Shown piece by piece: positions 52,986 to 63,786 of a stretch of 64,000 nucleotides of DNA. Origin of the DNA: Fragum whitleyi (taxonomy: Eukaryota; Mollusca; Bivalvia; Cardiida; Cardiidae). The stretch lies in NCBI GenBank assembly GCA_948146395.1, contig OX411549.1:23382990-23446989 (forward strand), read 5' to 3'. The notes under the pieces were generated by a model, which searched no databases, was not told where the DNA came from, and was given only the letters and a program-made list of their open reading frames with translations. A program made the translations under genes and the position numbers. How positions within the stretch are numbered: the first letter of the stretch is position 1; every line of letters starts with the position of its first letter.

Positions 52986-53269
52986 AATTAAATTTTTTAT
53001 GTGCAAGTCTTCAATCAAAATCAATTCTTACTATTGAACATACCACTAATTAGTTAATAAAGTCACCAGGGATCAATTGCCATGCCACATGTTTGTCTTT
53101 TTATTTGACAGCTTAAAATTCATCACCTTGTTTGAGGGGTCATATATTATATTAATACAAATATACCATAAAAGGTGATGAAGTAACTACAATGTCATGT
53201 ATCTACATATTATTATTTGGTGTGATGAAATTTGTATTAGTTAAATTTACAGATCATCAATGTAACCAT

Positions 53270-53650
53270 TTAAAGAAATATTTGAAAAAGAGATTGGGCA
53301 CAGGAGTTACACAACATAGACCAACTTTAGATTGAATTTCTAAACTATCTTTATATAATGGTAGGATAACTATTCAAGAATTAGAACATTGGCTAAGCAC
53401 AAATAGTTTAGACCTTAGCCAGCTTGAGCAGGTCTGAGCAGCTTGACATTATATTATGACCCACTACCCGGATGATCCTGATTCGTGTGAAGAGTCACAG
53501 TGTACATATATTTGGCTCAAAGGAACCAACTGCAAAAAGCAAAGAGTATTGACCCTTATCAGATTGCACAAATTATGCAGGGTGATTGGGGTCAATATCC
53601 TTTGCCTTCTGCTTCTTTTCTCATTATAGAATAATCATTCTAACTTACAA
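53270..53650. repeat. Dispersed repeat (AAAAAGAGATTGGGCACAGG)
   Basis: Third copy of the 11520-11760 family, extended by a segment with TATTGACCCTTATCAG / CAATATCCTTTGCC. 52986-53269 and 53651-53983 show nothing further. Confidence 0.45.
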
Positions 53651-53983
53651 TTTTTTTATGTTCATTATTTTTTTACCATTATTTTTTTTTCAAACTTAAC
53701 CTTCAGTTAGTTTCTTGTTCAAGCGAGACCTCTGGATGACCTCTGCTGGACCAACTCTTTTTCAAATATTTTTTACAGAATCCCATTTGTCAAATATTAA
53801 AAATAACTTTTGATCAATTTACAATTCAAAATATGATCAACATTGAGCAATTCACATATACAATTAATCACAGAGTGATGATACTGGCATGCAGGAAGAC
53901 AGTTATCTCATTTACATCAAGGACACAGAAAACAGGTACCTATGCTGTAAAGTGCTGAATAGCGTTAAAACTTCTTAGTAAAA

Positions 53984-55021
53984 CTAGAAAGCCATGAATG
54001 GCTTGTGTCGCTCCACAGGCTTGAATTTCTTGTAATAGCAAATCTAAGTTTTGACTAGATTTTTAGATATTTTGGCTTCTACTGATGTTGAAATTTTCAA
54101 AGTTTCCACTATTATAACATATAGAGAAATGACCTCCGCCCATAAAAGACATTTTTCTTCAAATCGCAATAATTTTTGGCTGAATGATACAGGATCACCA
54201 AAGGATTATACTAATGAAGTTAGATTGATATCCATCAGTTACATTCTTAGAAAATGATTTTCAAAGTTTCCACTATATAACATATTGAGAAATGACCTCC
54301 GCTCATAAAATACATATTTTTCATCCGATCACAATAATTTTTGGTAGACTGATAAAGGATCACCCAAGGATCATTCATGTAAAATTTGGTTAATATCTAT
54401 CAGTTACAATCCTAGAAAATGATTTTCAAAGTTTCTACTATATAACATATAGAGAAATGACCTCCGCCCATAAAATACATATTTTTCATCAGATCACAAT
54501 AATTTTTAATAGACTGATAAAAGGTCACCCAAAGTTCATTCATGTAAAATTTGGTTGATATCTATCTGTTAGATTCTGAGAAAATGATTTGCAAAGTTTC
54601 CACTATATAACATATAGAGAAATGACCTCTGCCCATAAAATACATATTTTTCATCTGATCGCAATAATTTTTGGTAGACTGATAAAGGGTCACCCAAGGA
54701 TCTTTCATGAAAAATTTAATTGGTATCCATCAATTAGAACCTGAGAAATATCACTTTTTATCATATTTGGAAATTAGCCACACCCATTAAATCCATGTTT
54801 TTTATTGGATCAAAAATTCTTGAACAACTTTGAAAGAGGGTCACCCAAGGATCATTCCTGTGAAGTTTGGTTGAAATCCATCCAGTAGTTTCTGAGGAGA
54901 AGATTTTTAAAGAAAAAGTTTACGACCGGACGCACGGACGCACGGACGCACGTACGGACGGACGCACGACGGACACAACACCATGACAATAGCCCCAGTG
55001 GCTTTCAGCCAGTGGAGCTAA
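53984..55021. mobile_element. Pearl-like element with ~165-bp units, complete
   Basis: Starts CTAGAAAGCCATGAATGGCT and ends CAGTGGCTTTCAGCCAGTGG then AGCTAA after a GGACGCAC microsatellite (54925-54975). ATAGAGAAATGACCTCCGCC-type words at 54121, 54283, 54449 and 54614 give spacings of 162, 166 and 165. Confidence 0.78.
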
Positions 55022-55658
55022 CAAGATTAAAATTGTTAAAAGATATGCCCTTTACACTGCTGGATGTCCAAGTATGAAAACAAAGGGAAAAAAATCAACA
55101 ATTAAGCTAGGTGGAGCTAAGGTTCTAGATCACTGCACTCTGTAATCATGAGAACATGAATGCCAAGTTTCAAGTCAATCAGACATTAAGTGACAGAGTT
55201 GTGCTCCAGGCAAAGAAGTGAAGGTGGATGGGACCCTAAGATCGCAATGATCACGGCCTGTGGACCTTTTTTTGTTGATGCCAGACTAAAATCCTGAATG
55301 GCTGTCAATGAAGGAACATTTTTTTGTTAACACTTACCTTGTTCAGATTTAAATTTTGTTTAGAAAAAAAAACCAAATGTTTGGTGTACCTCATCCAGTA
55401 TTGCAAAATCTTTTGCAAAAACAATTAAGCAAAAAAACTGGCATTGTAGGCCAAGGTCAGACTGCACATTAGTGCAGGCTGATCGGAGTCAATACTGTCT
55501 GACAAAGCTTTGTGTAAAGCAGAAGTATGCCATGAACAGCACAAGAAGGATTAATGCATTTATTATGTACATATTTATGCATATTAATCTCAAAGATCAT
55601 TCTAACTATCATTACCATACAAAATCCCTTGACTTGACATTCCCTCCAAGATTTAAAT

Positions 55659-56192
55659 TAGGGGTGGTAACGAGTACCAATTAGACAAATCGATTCCTTG
55701 TTCACCTTTCAGATCAAGTACTCGAGTACTCGGATAGAATCGATAACTTTTAATCATTAATTCTGTGTCTTCAAACTTAAAAATATACGGTATGGGCTCC
55801 ATATCTTCAGTCGAAAGGGCAGTAGAAATGACATTTGATCGCTAATTTATCTAAAGAAACTGAAAATTGTAAAATGCATGCAAAAAGAGAGTCATTTCTC
55901 GGTAATATTTGTAGGCGATATTCATCAGTTTGATATATATTAAATATATAAAAGACCAAGTAACAACAACATTGATAAAATTGTGTTAAAAGGTTTGAAA
56001 ATGACGATGTAACATTCCGCTGATCCAGAGATCACCGTAAACCATGGTGCGTCCCAATGATTGGAAACTAAATTCCTATGATTTCATGTTATATTTTTCA
56101 TTTGTTACCGATTAATCGATTAGTGAAATTGGTAATCTATAATCAGACGTTCTTTAAGTACTCGATTCCCCGAATACTTGTTCCCATCCCTA
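55659..56192. mobile_element. hAT-like element, 0.53 kb, 8-bp TSD with one mismatch
   Basis: Ends TAGGGGTGGTAACGAGTAC and GTTCCCATCCCTA are inverted, flanked by ATTTAAAT (55651-55658) and ATTTATAT (56193-56200). Subterminal CTCGAGTACTCG and TCGAT words mirror each other. No coding capacity. 56201-56721 contains only a small hairpin GAGAATTTATCATG / CATGATAAATTCTC at 56531-56569. Confidence 0.68.
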
Positions 56193-56441
56193 ATTTATAT
56201 GTAGGAAATATTCATTGAAACTGAAAAATAACCGACAACAAGTAATTTCCATTTTTATTAAGTTTCCTCAAAATTAACTTTGCTGGGAAAAAAAGCTTCA
56301 GGAATTATTTTATTTCATCATGCAATGAAGCCTGTATTGACCCAATATCACTGTCTGATAACATAACATGAAATTAGGCAGTCTATTTTTAGAAACAATT
56401 TGCATACACTTCAGCCTGTTTTTTGTTTATATTTACGAAGG

Positions 56442-56447
56442 TTTATT
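56442..56447 (-). terminator. Candidate USP polyadenylation signal
   Basis: AATAAA on the minus strand, about 275 bases after the USP stop codon. Position is plausible; not verified by transcript data. Confidence 0.25.
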
Positions 56448-56721
56448 ATAATTAAGCGCTGAAAAATGATCACATGATAAATAGAATAACATGTAGTGTC
56501 TTAAAATATCAATGTTATCTGCTCTCACCTAAGAGAATTTATCATGACTTGACAAAGCCATGATAAATTCTCCCAGTATCCACCACTCATTGTCCTCAAA
56601 GTTGCCCTCTTAAAAGACAAGGTTTTTAAAATTTGATCAACTAAAATCTGTCCTCTGTAACTTCTTTAAAACTGCAGCAGTTTATATTTCTATTATCTTG
56701 TAATACCCTCAGAACCCTCAT

Positions 56722-56880
56722 CTAGAAGACAAATCTGGGGCCTGAATCAATTCCCCCCACTCCCCCACCCCCTCCACATGGTCCTGATCCCCCTCGGTCA
56801 TCGTCATCTGTCCAGTTATACCAGGTTGAGTTCAGAGCTCGTTTACGACTGTTGTTTTTAGCTGCTGCATTCTCTTGTTC
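56722..56880 (-). CDS. USP38: USP terminal coding exon: acidic and Gly-rich C-terminus
   Basis: After acceptor CCTTTTCAG the frame reads EQENAAAKNNSRKRALNSTW, then an Asp run, a run of glycines and SGPRFVF before TAG (52 residues). It is separated from the rest by a 2.27-kb intron containing a pearl-like repeat. The composition and the final RxVF match what is remembered of USP38. Confidence 0.88.
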   Translation of the reverse strand, partial: EQENAAAKNNSRKRALNSTWYNWTDDDDRGGSGPCGGGGGVGGIDSGPRFVF

Positions 56881-59800
56881 CTGAAAAGGGTAGAATACAG
56901 AATGAAAGTCAGTGTAATTGTTTGTTTCGGGGAAAGATCAATTTATCTTCATTAAATTAGCAACGAAAGCTATATTTCAAAACTGGCAGAGCTATTAGCA
57001 GAGCTACAGATAGAGGGGTAGTGTCTATTCTAGGAGGGGGGATAGCACATTTTAGCACATACTTTTGGAAATTTCCCCTATTTCTGAAGACAATGAGGGA
57101 TTATTTACATAGAGAAAGAGCGAAAATAAGGTGTCCGTGGTCTAGAGGTAGAGCGTCGACCCCTTGACCCAAAGGTCCTGAAAATGATTACCGGGAGTGG
57201 CTGTCGATCTTGATTCTTTCATTGGCCCGTACATTCAGCGCTAGTACTGTTTAATTTTTCAGGAAGCAGAATCAAGAGGGATTAATTTTAGTTTGAGCTT
57301 GTTTCCCAATCAACGTAAACTAAAAAGGTTTAAACCGAATCGGAAATGTCATTTTTTTGGGCAATTTTTAGAATTTTCAACAAAAATCCCTCCTCCTTTT
57401 TAATCCTAGAATAGACACTGGAGGTGGTATTTTGGATTTTAAATTCAAATTTTTCACTAATCCTAGTTCAAACTCTATGTTGTGAGTACTTGTTGGAATT
57501 CGAGACGAGACAATTCAAATGAGTACCTACAACATAGGGTTTTGTTAAAAAAATAAAGATTTTATACTCTCTTATTTGTACCTCTGGCCATGTGTGAAAT
57601 ATAGCTTTTGCTGTTCAAGAATTGAAAGATTTATCGGTCATACACAAACAAACAATTATTTTATTTGTTTAATGCAAAAATTAAACAAAATTGAAAGGTT
57701 TTGGGGAAAATCATTCTAAAGGGTGTCATTTTACAAGTGATTTCATGGCAACAGGTAGATATTATTGGCATAATGGGCGCCTTAGATGACATCTTCTGGT
57801 GCGAAATTTAATAAATTTTGGCCATATCTATTGAAAATTTCTTCAGTTGTGATTTTACATGATAATAGTGTTAATTAAACTAGAAAGCCATGAATGGCTT
57901 GAGTCGCTCCACAGGCTTGAAATCTTGAAATAGCAAATCTAAGGCTTGCCTAGATTTTAAGATATTTTGGGTTCTACTGATGTTGAAATGAATTTCAAAG
58001 TTTCCACTATATAACATACAAGGAAATGACCTCTGACAATATAAGACATATTTTTCATTCAATGACATAAATTTTTCGCTGCATGATAAAGGTTCACTCA
58101 AGGATCATTCCAGTGAAAATTGGTTGATATCCAACAATTACATTCTGGGAAATTGATTTTCAAAGTTTCCACTATTTAACATATAGAGAAATAACCTCCG
58201 CCTAAAAAATACATATTTTTCATCCGATCACAATAATTTTTAGTAGTATGATAAAGGGTCACTCAAAGTTCATTCCAGTGAAATTTGGTTGATAACCATC
58301 GATTACATTCTGAGAAATTGATTTTCGAAGTTTCCACTATATAACATATAGAGAAATGACCTCCGCCAATAAAATACATATTTTTCATCCAATCACAATA
58401 ATTTTTGGTGGACTGATAAAGGTTCACTCAAGGATCATTCCAGTGAAATTTGGTTGATATCCATCGATAACATTCTGAGAAAATGATTTTTAAAGTTTTC
58501 ACTATATAACATATAGAGAAATGACCTCCGCCCATAAAATGCATATTTTTCATCCCATGACATTGATTTTTGGTAGACTGATAAAGGTTCACTCAAGGAT
58601 CATTCCAGTGAAATTTGGTTGATATCCAACAATTACATTCTGAGAAAATGATTTTTAAAGTTTCCACTATATAACTTATAGAGAAATGACCTCCGCCCAT
58701 AAAATGCATAGTTTTCATCCGATCACAATAATTTTTGGTAGACTGATAAGGGGTCACCCAAAGATTTAATTGGTATCCATCAATTAGAATCTGAGAAATC
58801 TCACTTTTTACCATATTTGGAAATTGGCCACGCCCATTAAATCCATGTTTTTCATTGGATCAAAATTTCTTGAACAACTTGTGAAAGAGGGTCACCCAAG
58901 GATCATTCCTGTGAAGTTAAGTTGAAATTCATCCAGTAGTTTCTGAGGAGAAGATTTTTAAAGAAAAAGTTTACGACCGCACGGACGGACGGACGGACGG
59001 ACGGACGCACGACGGACACAACGCCATGACAATAGCCCCAGTGGCTTTCAGCCAGTGGAGCTAAAAAGGAGAATAATTTCTTGTGCAATGCACTTCTCCT
59101 CAATGAGATCTATCCACCTGAAAAGTTACTTGATTCTAGATACTTACTTGCAAGAACATTTTATTGTCCTTATTGACAGCAGCTCTCAGATCCCCTCGTA
59201 ACGGCACATCAACCATGGTTGGCTGTACAGACTGATCTGTGTCTACAGTCCTCTGGCCCTCCAGGTTGGCTGGATCAATTTTTCTGTAAATCAGGACATA
59301 AGCAGTGTCCTTGGTAAACCTCTTGGTCACATTGCTGAAGGAAGTGTAGCTAGCGTAGGAAACACTGCTGTCATTGAACAGATACCATTTGTCCTGGAGG
59401 AAGTCTATGTCATCTTCTTCTGAGCAGTTCCGGATATTTTCAAACATAGACTGGGAGTTGGTTATCACAGAATGTCTTGCATAGCAATAATAATGACCAC
59501 AATCAGAAGAAGTACCAGAATGGATAACAACTGAACACAAGGAATAAATGTCGACACAATCTGATTTCAAATCAGAATCACAGAACTTGTATAACTGTTC
59601 AGCCACAGCTGATTTAAGAGAGTCTTTTCTACCTTTCTCTTTTTCTCCACCAGAACCTGATCTTGGGATCACTAATGTTTTTGGGTATTTCACCTCACGG
59701 AATATTTTTGAGCGGGACTGAAGTCGGATATCAAAGGAGAAGCGTAGAAGAGTCAATATAAGATATTCGGGAGTTTCAACAATGTCGATTTTCCTTTCTG

Positions 59801-62800
59801 CATCTTGGAGTCCATCACATTTATCACAGAAATATCTGTTATCACCAATCAATTTCTCAGGTTTAAGATAGTGTCCCATTAAGTCATTTAAATGTAAGCA
59901 CTTCATTCTTTCCTCCGATTGTGAAGAACTTGCTTGCTGTATTGTATCGGTGTTTGGATTTCTTGAACTGGAAGCCATTTTACTTGCTCCACCCACCAAC
60001 GATTTCTGAGAAGTTGCATTGTAATCAGGAAAAGCTAGTGGCAAATCCATGAAGGTCTCAGAACTTGTTGAATCTTTATTGCAATTTAAACATTTAATTG
60101 TAGTCGTCATCTTTCCACCAAAGTTATCAGCTATTAAAGTTTTCCGTGCCTTCCTTTTCTCTAGTTCCCTCAACGGACTGGTTGCCTTACTAACTGATCT
60201 GAAGCTTGTAGATGCTTTAATTGGAGGTGACCCAGTCTTCTGTATAGAGCTGGTTTCTTGTTCATGAAGTTGATCCAATAAATATTTCAGAAACTCAGAA
60301 CAGTCTTGCTGGAAGCCTGGCATAAACCATGGTGGCCTTGAAGAAGCAAGAAAGCTTACTGGAGCATAGGCTGGTCTCTGCAGAACAAAGATGAAAGAAA
60401 TATTTTAGGCTTTGCATGATATTTGAGCCTGTGCCTGGCATTGCTAACTATTTCACATGTGCCTAAAGCCACTGGCATTCGCTATGGCTTTTATAGATAA
60501 GCAAGGCTCAATGTAGCTGTAGTGGGTCGCGTAATCTTCTTAAAGAACTTTGTGTCAGTATAAGATTTTCAATGTTTGCAACCTATGCACGTCAAATTGT
60601 TGAAAATGTCATGCAAAGGTTCATTTCAAACAATTCCAAATATGTGAAGCATATGAGAAGCATTGAAATGAACATAGTTATTTAAGATGCTTTAATAATT
60701 TTCAGAGGGGATTATCAAGAAATAGCGGTAGATTATCATCACCACCCAACCAGTGAAATTATCAACTAGAAAGCCATGAATGGCTTGAGTCCCTCCACAG
60801 GCTTTAAATTCTTGAAATAGCAAATCTAAGGTTTGCCTAGATTTTAAGATATTTTGGGTCTTACTGATGTTGAAATGAATTTCAAAGTTTCCACTATATA
60901 ACACATAGAGAAATGACCTCTGCCCATAAAAGACCGGACACACACACGCACAGACGGACAGATGACTGCACGACGGACACAACGCCATGACAATAGCCCC
61001 AGTGGCTTTCAGCCAGTGGAGCTAAAAACTTATTACCTGTTTTTAATCTTTACTAGGTATGTATGTTCAAATATTGTCTGGCCTTTTTACTCTTTATCTT
61101 TATTTCTCAAATGAACAAAATGTGTTTATGAAATACAAATTCTACAGAAATGATAATTTTTCATTAGTTTGACTTTAAGGTAGTGAACCCGTAATAGTTC
61201 CGCAACGTTTCAGAAGTAATTAACTTAAACAGTGTTAAACAAGGTTTCCTAATGATTTTCACTAGGAAACCTCAGACAAAATAGTTAAAGTTCATGTGTT
61301 CCGAAATGTTAGGGAACTATTACAGTACCAATACCTTAATAGATGCTCTTGACAAGGTCTCATGACCTTGACCCTAGCAGACACCTGTTTTGGAAACCCA
61401 ACAAAGGGATAAATTGTCAGAATTTAAGTCCTTTATACTGCTTGATGTCCAAGTATAAAAAACAACAAAGGGAAATAACTCAAAAATAAAGCTAGGTAGA
61501 TCTATGGCTCTTTAACACCACACTCTTTAATCATGAGAGAAAAATAACATAACTGCTAAGTTTCAAGTCAATCTGACCTAAGGTAATAGAGTTATGCCCA
61601 TGACAAAGAAGTAGACACCACCTCGATGCAGGATGCCACTGTTGATCACGAAACATGTCCCTTCTTTCCATGGGTGTATAATAAAGTAGTTTCCAGGTAA
61701 AATGGCTCAATCTGGCAAAATCTTTACTTGTTTGTCTGAATATGACAAAATATACTTATAAGTAATTTTTGTTCGCATTATTCGCATAAATAATTATCAT
61801 ACATTGTGATAAGGTTTTCTATTTTCTTTTTACAGTAAATTAAAAAGATATTCTCTCCATCTCTTAAATAAACATATTATCTTCATCTCTTAAATAAACA
61901 ATCAAGAAAAAATTGACATAATACCTGTGAATGGCTGAGAAAAGCAAATACATGTTGTAGCTTGACAACCAAAGCTTGCTCTGGAGTTGGGCAATGTTGG
62001 AGTAAGCCATTACGGAAACTGAAAATAGAAAATATATATATGAACTCTTAAGTACAACATTTTTATTTCTCCATTTTAGTAAAATATTTTTACCCACAAA
62101 GACAAAGATTTCAAAAACTTCATTGTAAAAGTGATGTCCATAAGTCTTTTATTCTGTTTATTCTGTTTGTCTTATACCAAAAATCAAAACTTAAAATGGT
62201 TCAACCTCAAAGAATCTACAAATGACACAAGGCCAAAAGCCAAAAATTACTAATTGATTGAACAGGGTTTTATTCTATCTTTCAGTCATATTGTTGCTGC
62301 TGTAGCACATAGCAATGGATTCCAGGTATTTCTCACAACAGGACTATCAATATATCCTTTCCTAGCCACAGGCTACTATCCTTCATAAACCTATGGTTAT
62401 CAACCCATTGGTTGGAGACAAATAGTAAGAAAGTAGAGGCTTCCATGATATGGAAAAATACACAAAGGAGTCCATGCACTAATGTGACTGACAATTTCTC
62501 CTTTAATATTTTTCATAGCTATTTGTCTTTTCACAATCAGATGCAAGATTATGTAATATGTTTGTCTATTCCTAGCTCACTCCATAGGGGCCCGAAACTA
62601 CCCCCTACCACCATATAGACCAATAATATAATTGGTCTATATGGTGGAAGTGGGGTAATTTCAGGCCTCTATGGATCACTCACCTATCACACATATAAAG
62701 AGCCTGCATGATGCTGTTCATGTAACAAGTGTTGCCCAGGTTGAACAACCCTGTCTTCCCCATTTCTGCCTTCTGTTGGTACGATCTGGGTATATAAACC

Positions 62801-62877
62801 TTGCCATCTCTGTGAGCAGTCCATTTGGATTTTAGGAGTTTGAACTTGATTACGTCAGGTGATGGCTTAGGAAAGTC
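56722..62877 (-). CDS. USP38: USP38/USP35-type ubiquitin carboxyl-terminal hydrolase, 3' part (4 exons)
   Basis: Cysteine protease that removes ubiquitin. Exons in transcription order: 62877-62684, 62018-61925, 60377-59148, 56880-56722; all GT-AG and phase-consistent, 558 residues plus stop. Visible in order: Cys box GNTCYMNS (Cys is residue 51 of the visible part); SRPPWFMPGFQQDCSEFL (QQD box); CxxC pairs CLNC and CDKC of the USP zinc ribbon; EYLILTLLRFSFD; His box CGHYYCYAR; WYLFNDSSV with the third catalytic residue; DTAYVLIYRK; a tail ending in a Gly-rich stretch and GPRFVF. The tail and the KDNKMFLQ segment resemble the vertebrate USP38/USP35 pair as remembered, so this is probably the pro-orthologue. 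The N-terminal helical region is outside the window. It converges on CLPB. Confidence 0.93.
57001..57590. mobile_element. Palindromic MITE (GGGTACTCATTTGAATTG family), split by a nested element
   Basis: GAGCTACAGATAGAGGGG at left, GGTGGTATTTTGGATTTTA resuming after the insertion, inner arm GAGTACCTACAACATAGGG, right end CTCTTATTTGTACCTC. Lies in the last USP intron. Confidence 0.62.
57020..57419. mobile_element. 400-bp TIR element nested in the MITE
   Basis: AGTGTCTATTCTAGGA at the left and TCCTAGAATAGACACT at the right form a perfect 16-base TIR. The interior includes a tRNA-SINE head-like stretch (GTCCGTGGTCTAGAGGTAGA). Confidence 0.68.
57880..59064. mobile_element. Pearl-like element, ~165-bp units, in the last USP intron
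   Basis: Same termini as 53984-55021, with about five units and a GGACGGACGG microsatellite at 58980-59010. Confidence 0.78.
59148..60377 (-). CDS. USP38: USP large exon: QQD box, zinc ribbon, His box
   Basis: 410 codons open from the acceptor TTTGTTCTGCAG to a GTAAGT donor, phase 0 at both ends. Starts RPAYAPVSFLASSRPPWFMP and ends VNKDNKMFLQ. It carries most of the catalytic domain in one exon, including a Ser-rich insertion between the two CxxC pairs. Confidence 0.95.
60424..60623. mobile_element. Inverted-repeat MITE (GAGCCTGTGTG family), copy 6
   Basis: TGAGCCTGTGCCTGGCATTG ... AAATTGTTGAAAATGTCATG then CAAAGGTTCA; diverged. Confidence 0.55.
60766..61025. mobile_element. Pearl-like element, internally deleted copy
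   Basis: Both termini of the CTAGAAAGCCATGAATGGCT family are present but only about half a unit lies between them, joined to a short ACACACGCACAGACGGACAG stretch. Confidence 0.72.
61177..61340. mobile_element. Palindromic MITE (AAGGTAGTGAACCCGTAATAG)
   Basis: TTAAGGTAGTGAACCCGTAA ... GGAACTATTACAGTACC...TACCTTAA; inner AAGGTTTCCTA / TAGGAAACCT hairpin. A left-end fragment is at ~50499-50518. 61341-61924 shows nothing further. Confidence 0.6.
61925..62018 (-). CDS. USP38: USP exon between Cys box and QQD box
   Basis: Encodes FRNGLLQHCPTPEQALVVKL and then QHVFAFLSHSQ, matching the LQHLFAFL helix of USP38. Acceptor CTATTTTCAG, donor GTATTA. Confidence 0.9.
62265..62440 (-). mobile_element. Fragment of the 26890-27166 SINE family
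   Basis: Shares AGCAATGGATTCCAGGTATT, CCTTTCCTAGCC and CCTATGGTTATCAACCCAT with the body of the full-length SINE; tRNA head and tail not seen. Confidence 0.6.
62581..62674. mobile_element. Palindromic element abutting a USP splice donor
   Basis: TCCATAGGGGCCCGAAACTA ... TCAGGCCTCTATGGA with a near-perfect inner hairpin CCATATAGACCAAT / ATTGGTCTATATGG. It ends ten bases from the donor side of the Cys-box exon. Confidence 0.7.
62684..62877 (-). CDS. USP38: USP exon with the catalytic cysteine
   Basis: 64 codons plus two bases, beginning DFPKPSPDVIKFKLLKSKW and ending with KTGLFNLGNTCYMNSIMQAL then YMCD. Acceptor TCTACAG, donor GTGAGT. The upstream boundary is phase 0. A palindromic element ends ten bases past the donor side. 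Confidence 0.92.
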
Positions 62878-63715
62878 CTGTAGAGTAAAGGAATGTAGCC
62901 TAAGCTAAGAAATATTGATTTTTTCTAAGTCAGGTTTGCTCTTTAAACTTTAGCTGGGGAGTTTGACTACGCATGTTGTTTTTGTGTGAATTCTTAAAAG
63001 TTGAGGAATTACAGCAAAAAAATGTCATTGTAGTATAATTCTCAGGGTACAGGGTTTTGTTGTAAGATTTTTTATTCATAATGTAGTATAGAGCATTAAA
63101 AACTTTCTCTGTTTATTTACAGAAACTTTCATATATCCACCTCCAAAGTGCATTATTAAAGCTCTGATCAGACTGTGCTAATGAACAGGCTGAGCTTAGT
63201 CTTTACCTTGTACACATTTAAAGTATTTGAAAATGTAACACACAAAAGGCATCTAACAGTAAAACTTAATTCTAAATCACTTAATATATAACCGACATTT
63301 GGAAAATTTAGCATTCAAACGGCATGTGACATCACAACCCAACCTTTTCAAGTTTTCTCCAAAAATAGCTGAAAAGCAAAACCTTGAACTTAACCTTGAA
63401 ATGAAATAAACAGGTAAGCTGGTATAAAACACATAAATCTTGGAGAGAAGTATGAAATTACAACCCCCTTTATCTTATTGTACTGTCTCGGGTTGCAAGA
63501 TTTATGAATAAAATATGACTGTCATGGAAATAATTTGAGAGATTGTGAGAACACTTTACCAAAAAATCCAATGCTGTGCAAGAAATCAAAATAGAATACT
63601 AGCAAAACATTTGAGATAAAAGGAGAAATTCTGATAATCACAAAGGTTTGGATATAATCAGTATTTTTGCAATTTCCCGGGGGCCAAAGCAACAGTAATG
63701 TGATTGTCTAAATAG
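62878..63715. other. USP upstream intron; no exon recognised
   Basis: No further USP exon found on the minus strand. A fragment with GAACAGGCTGAGCTTAGTCT / TTTGAAAATGTAACACACAA (~63190-63245) resembles the right half of the GAGCCTGTGTG MITE. Confidence 0.4.
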
Positions 63716-63786
63716 ATAGCTTAGCTCTAAACAGTTGTAACTGCCTATAAGCATATAGGCAGTTATAACTGTTTTGCGTTGAGCCA
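63716..63786. mobile_element. 70-bp hairpin element, copy 11
   Basis: ATAGCTTAGCTCTAAACAG...TTGTAACTGCCTATA and inverse ending GTTGAGCCAT. 63787-64000 is AT-rich with a T run and a direct repeat of AAAATTATTTTTCATATAAT at the window end. Confidence 0.78.
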
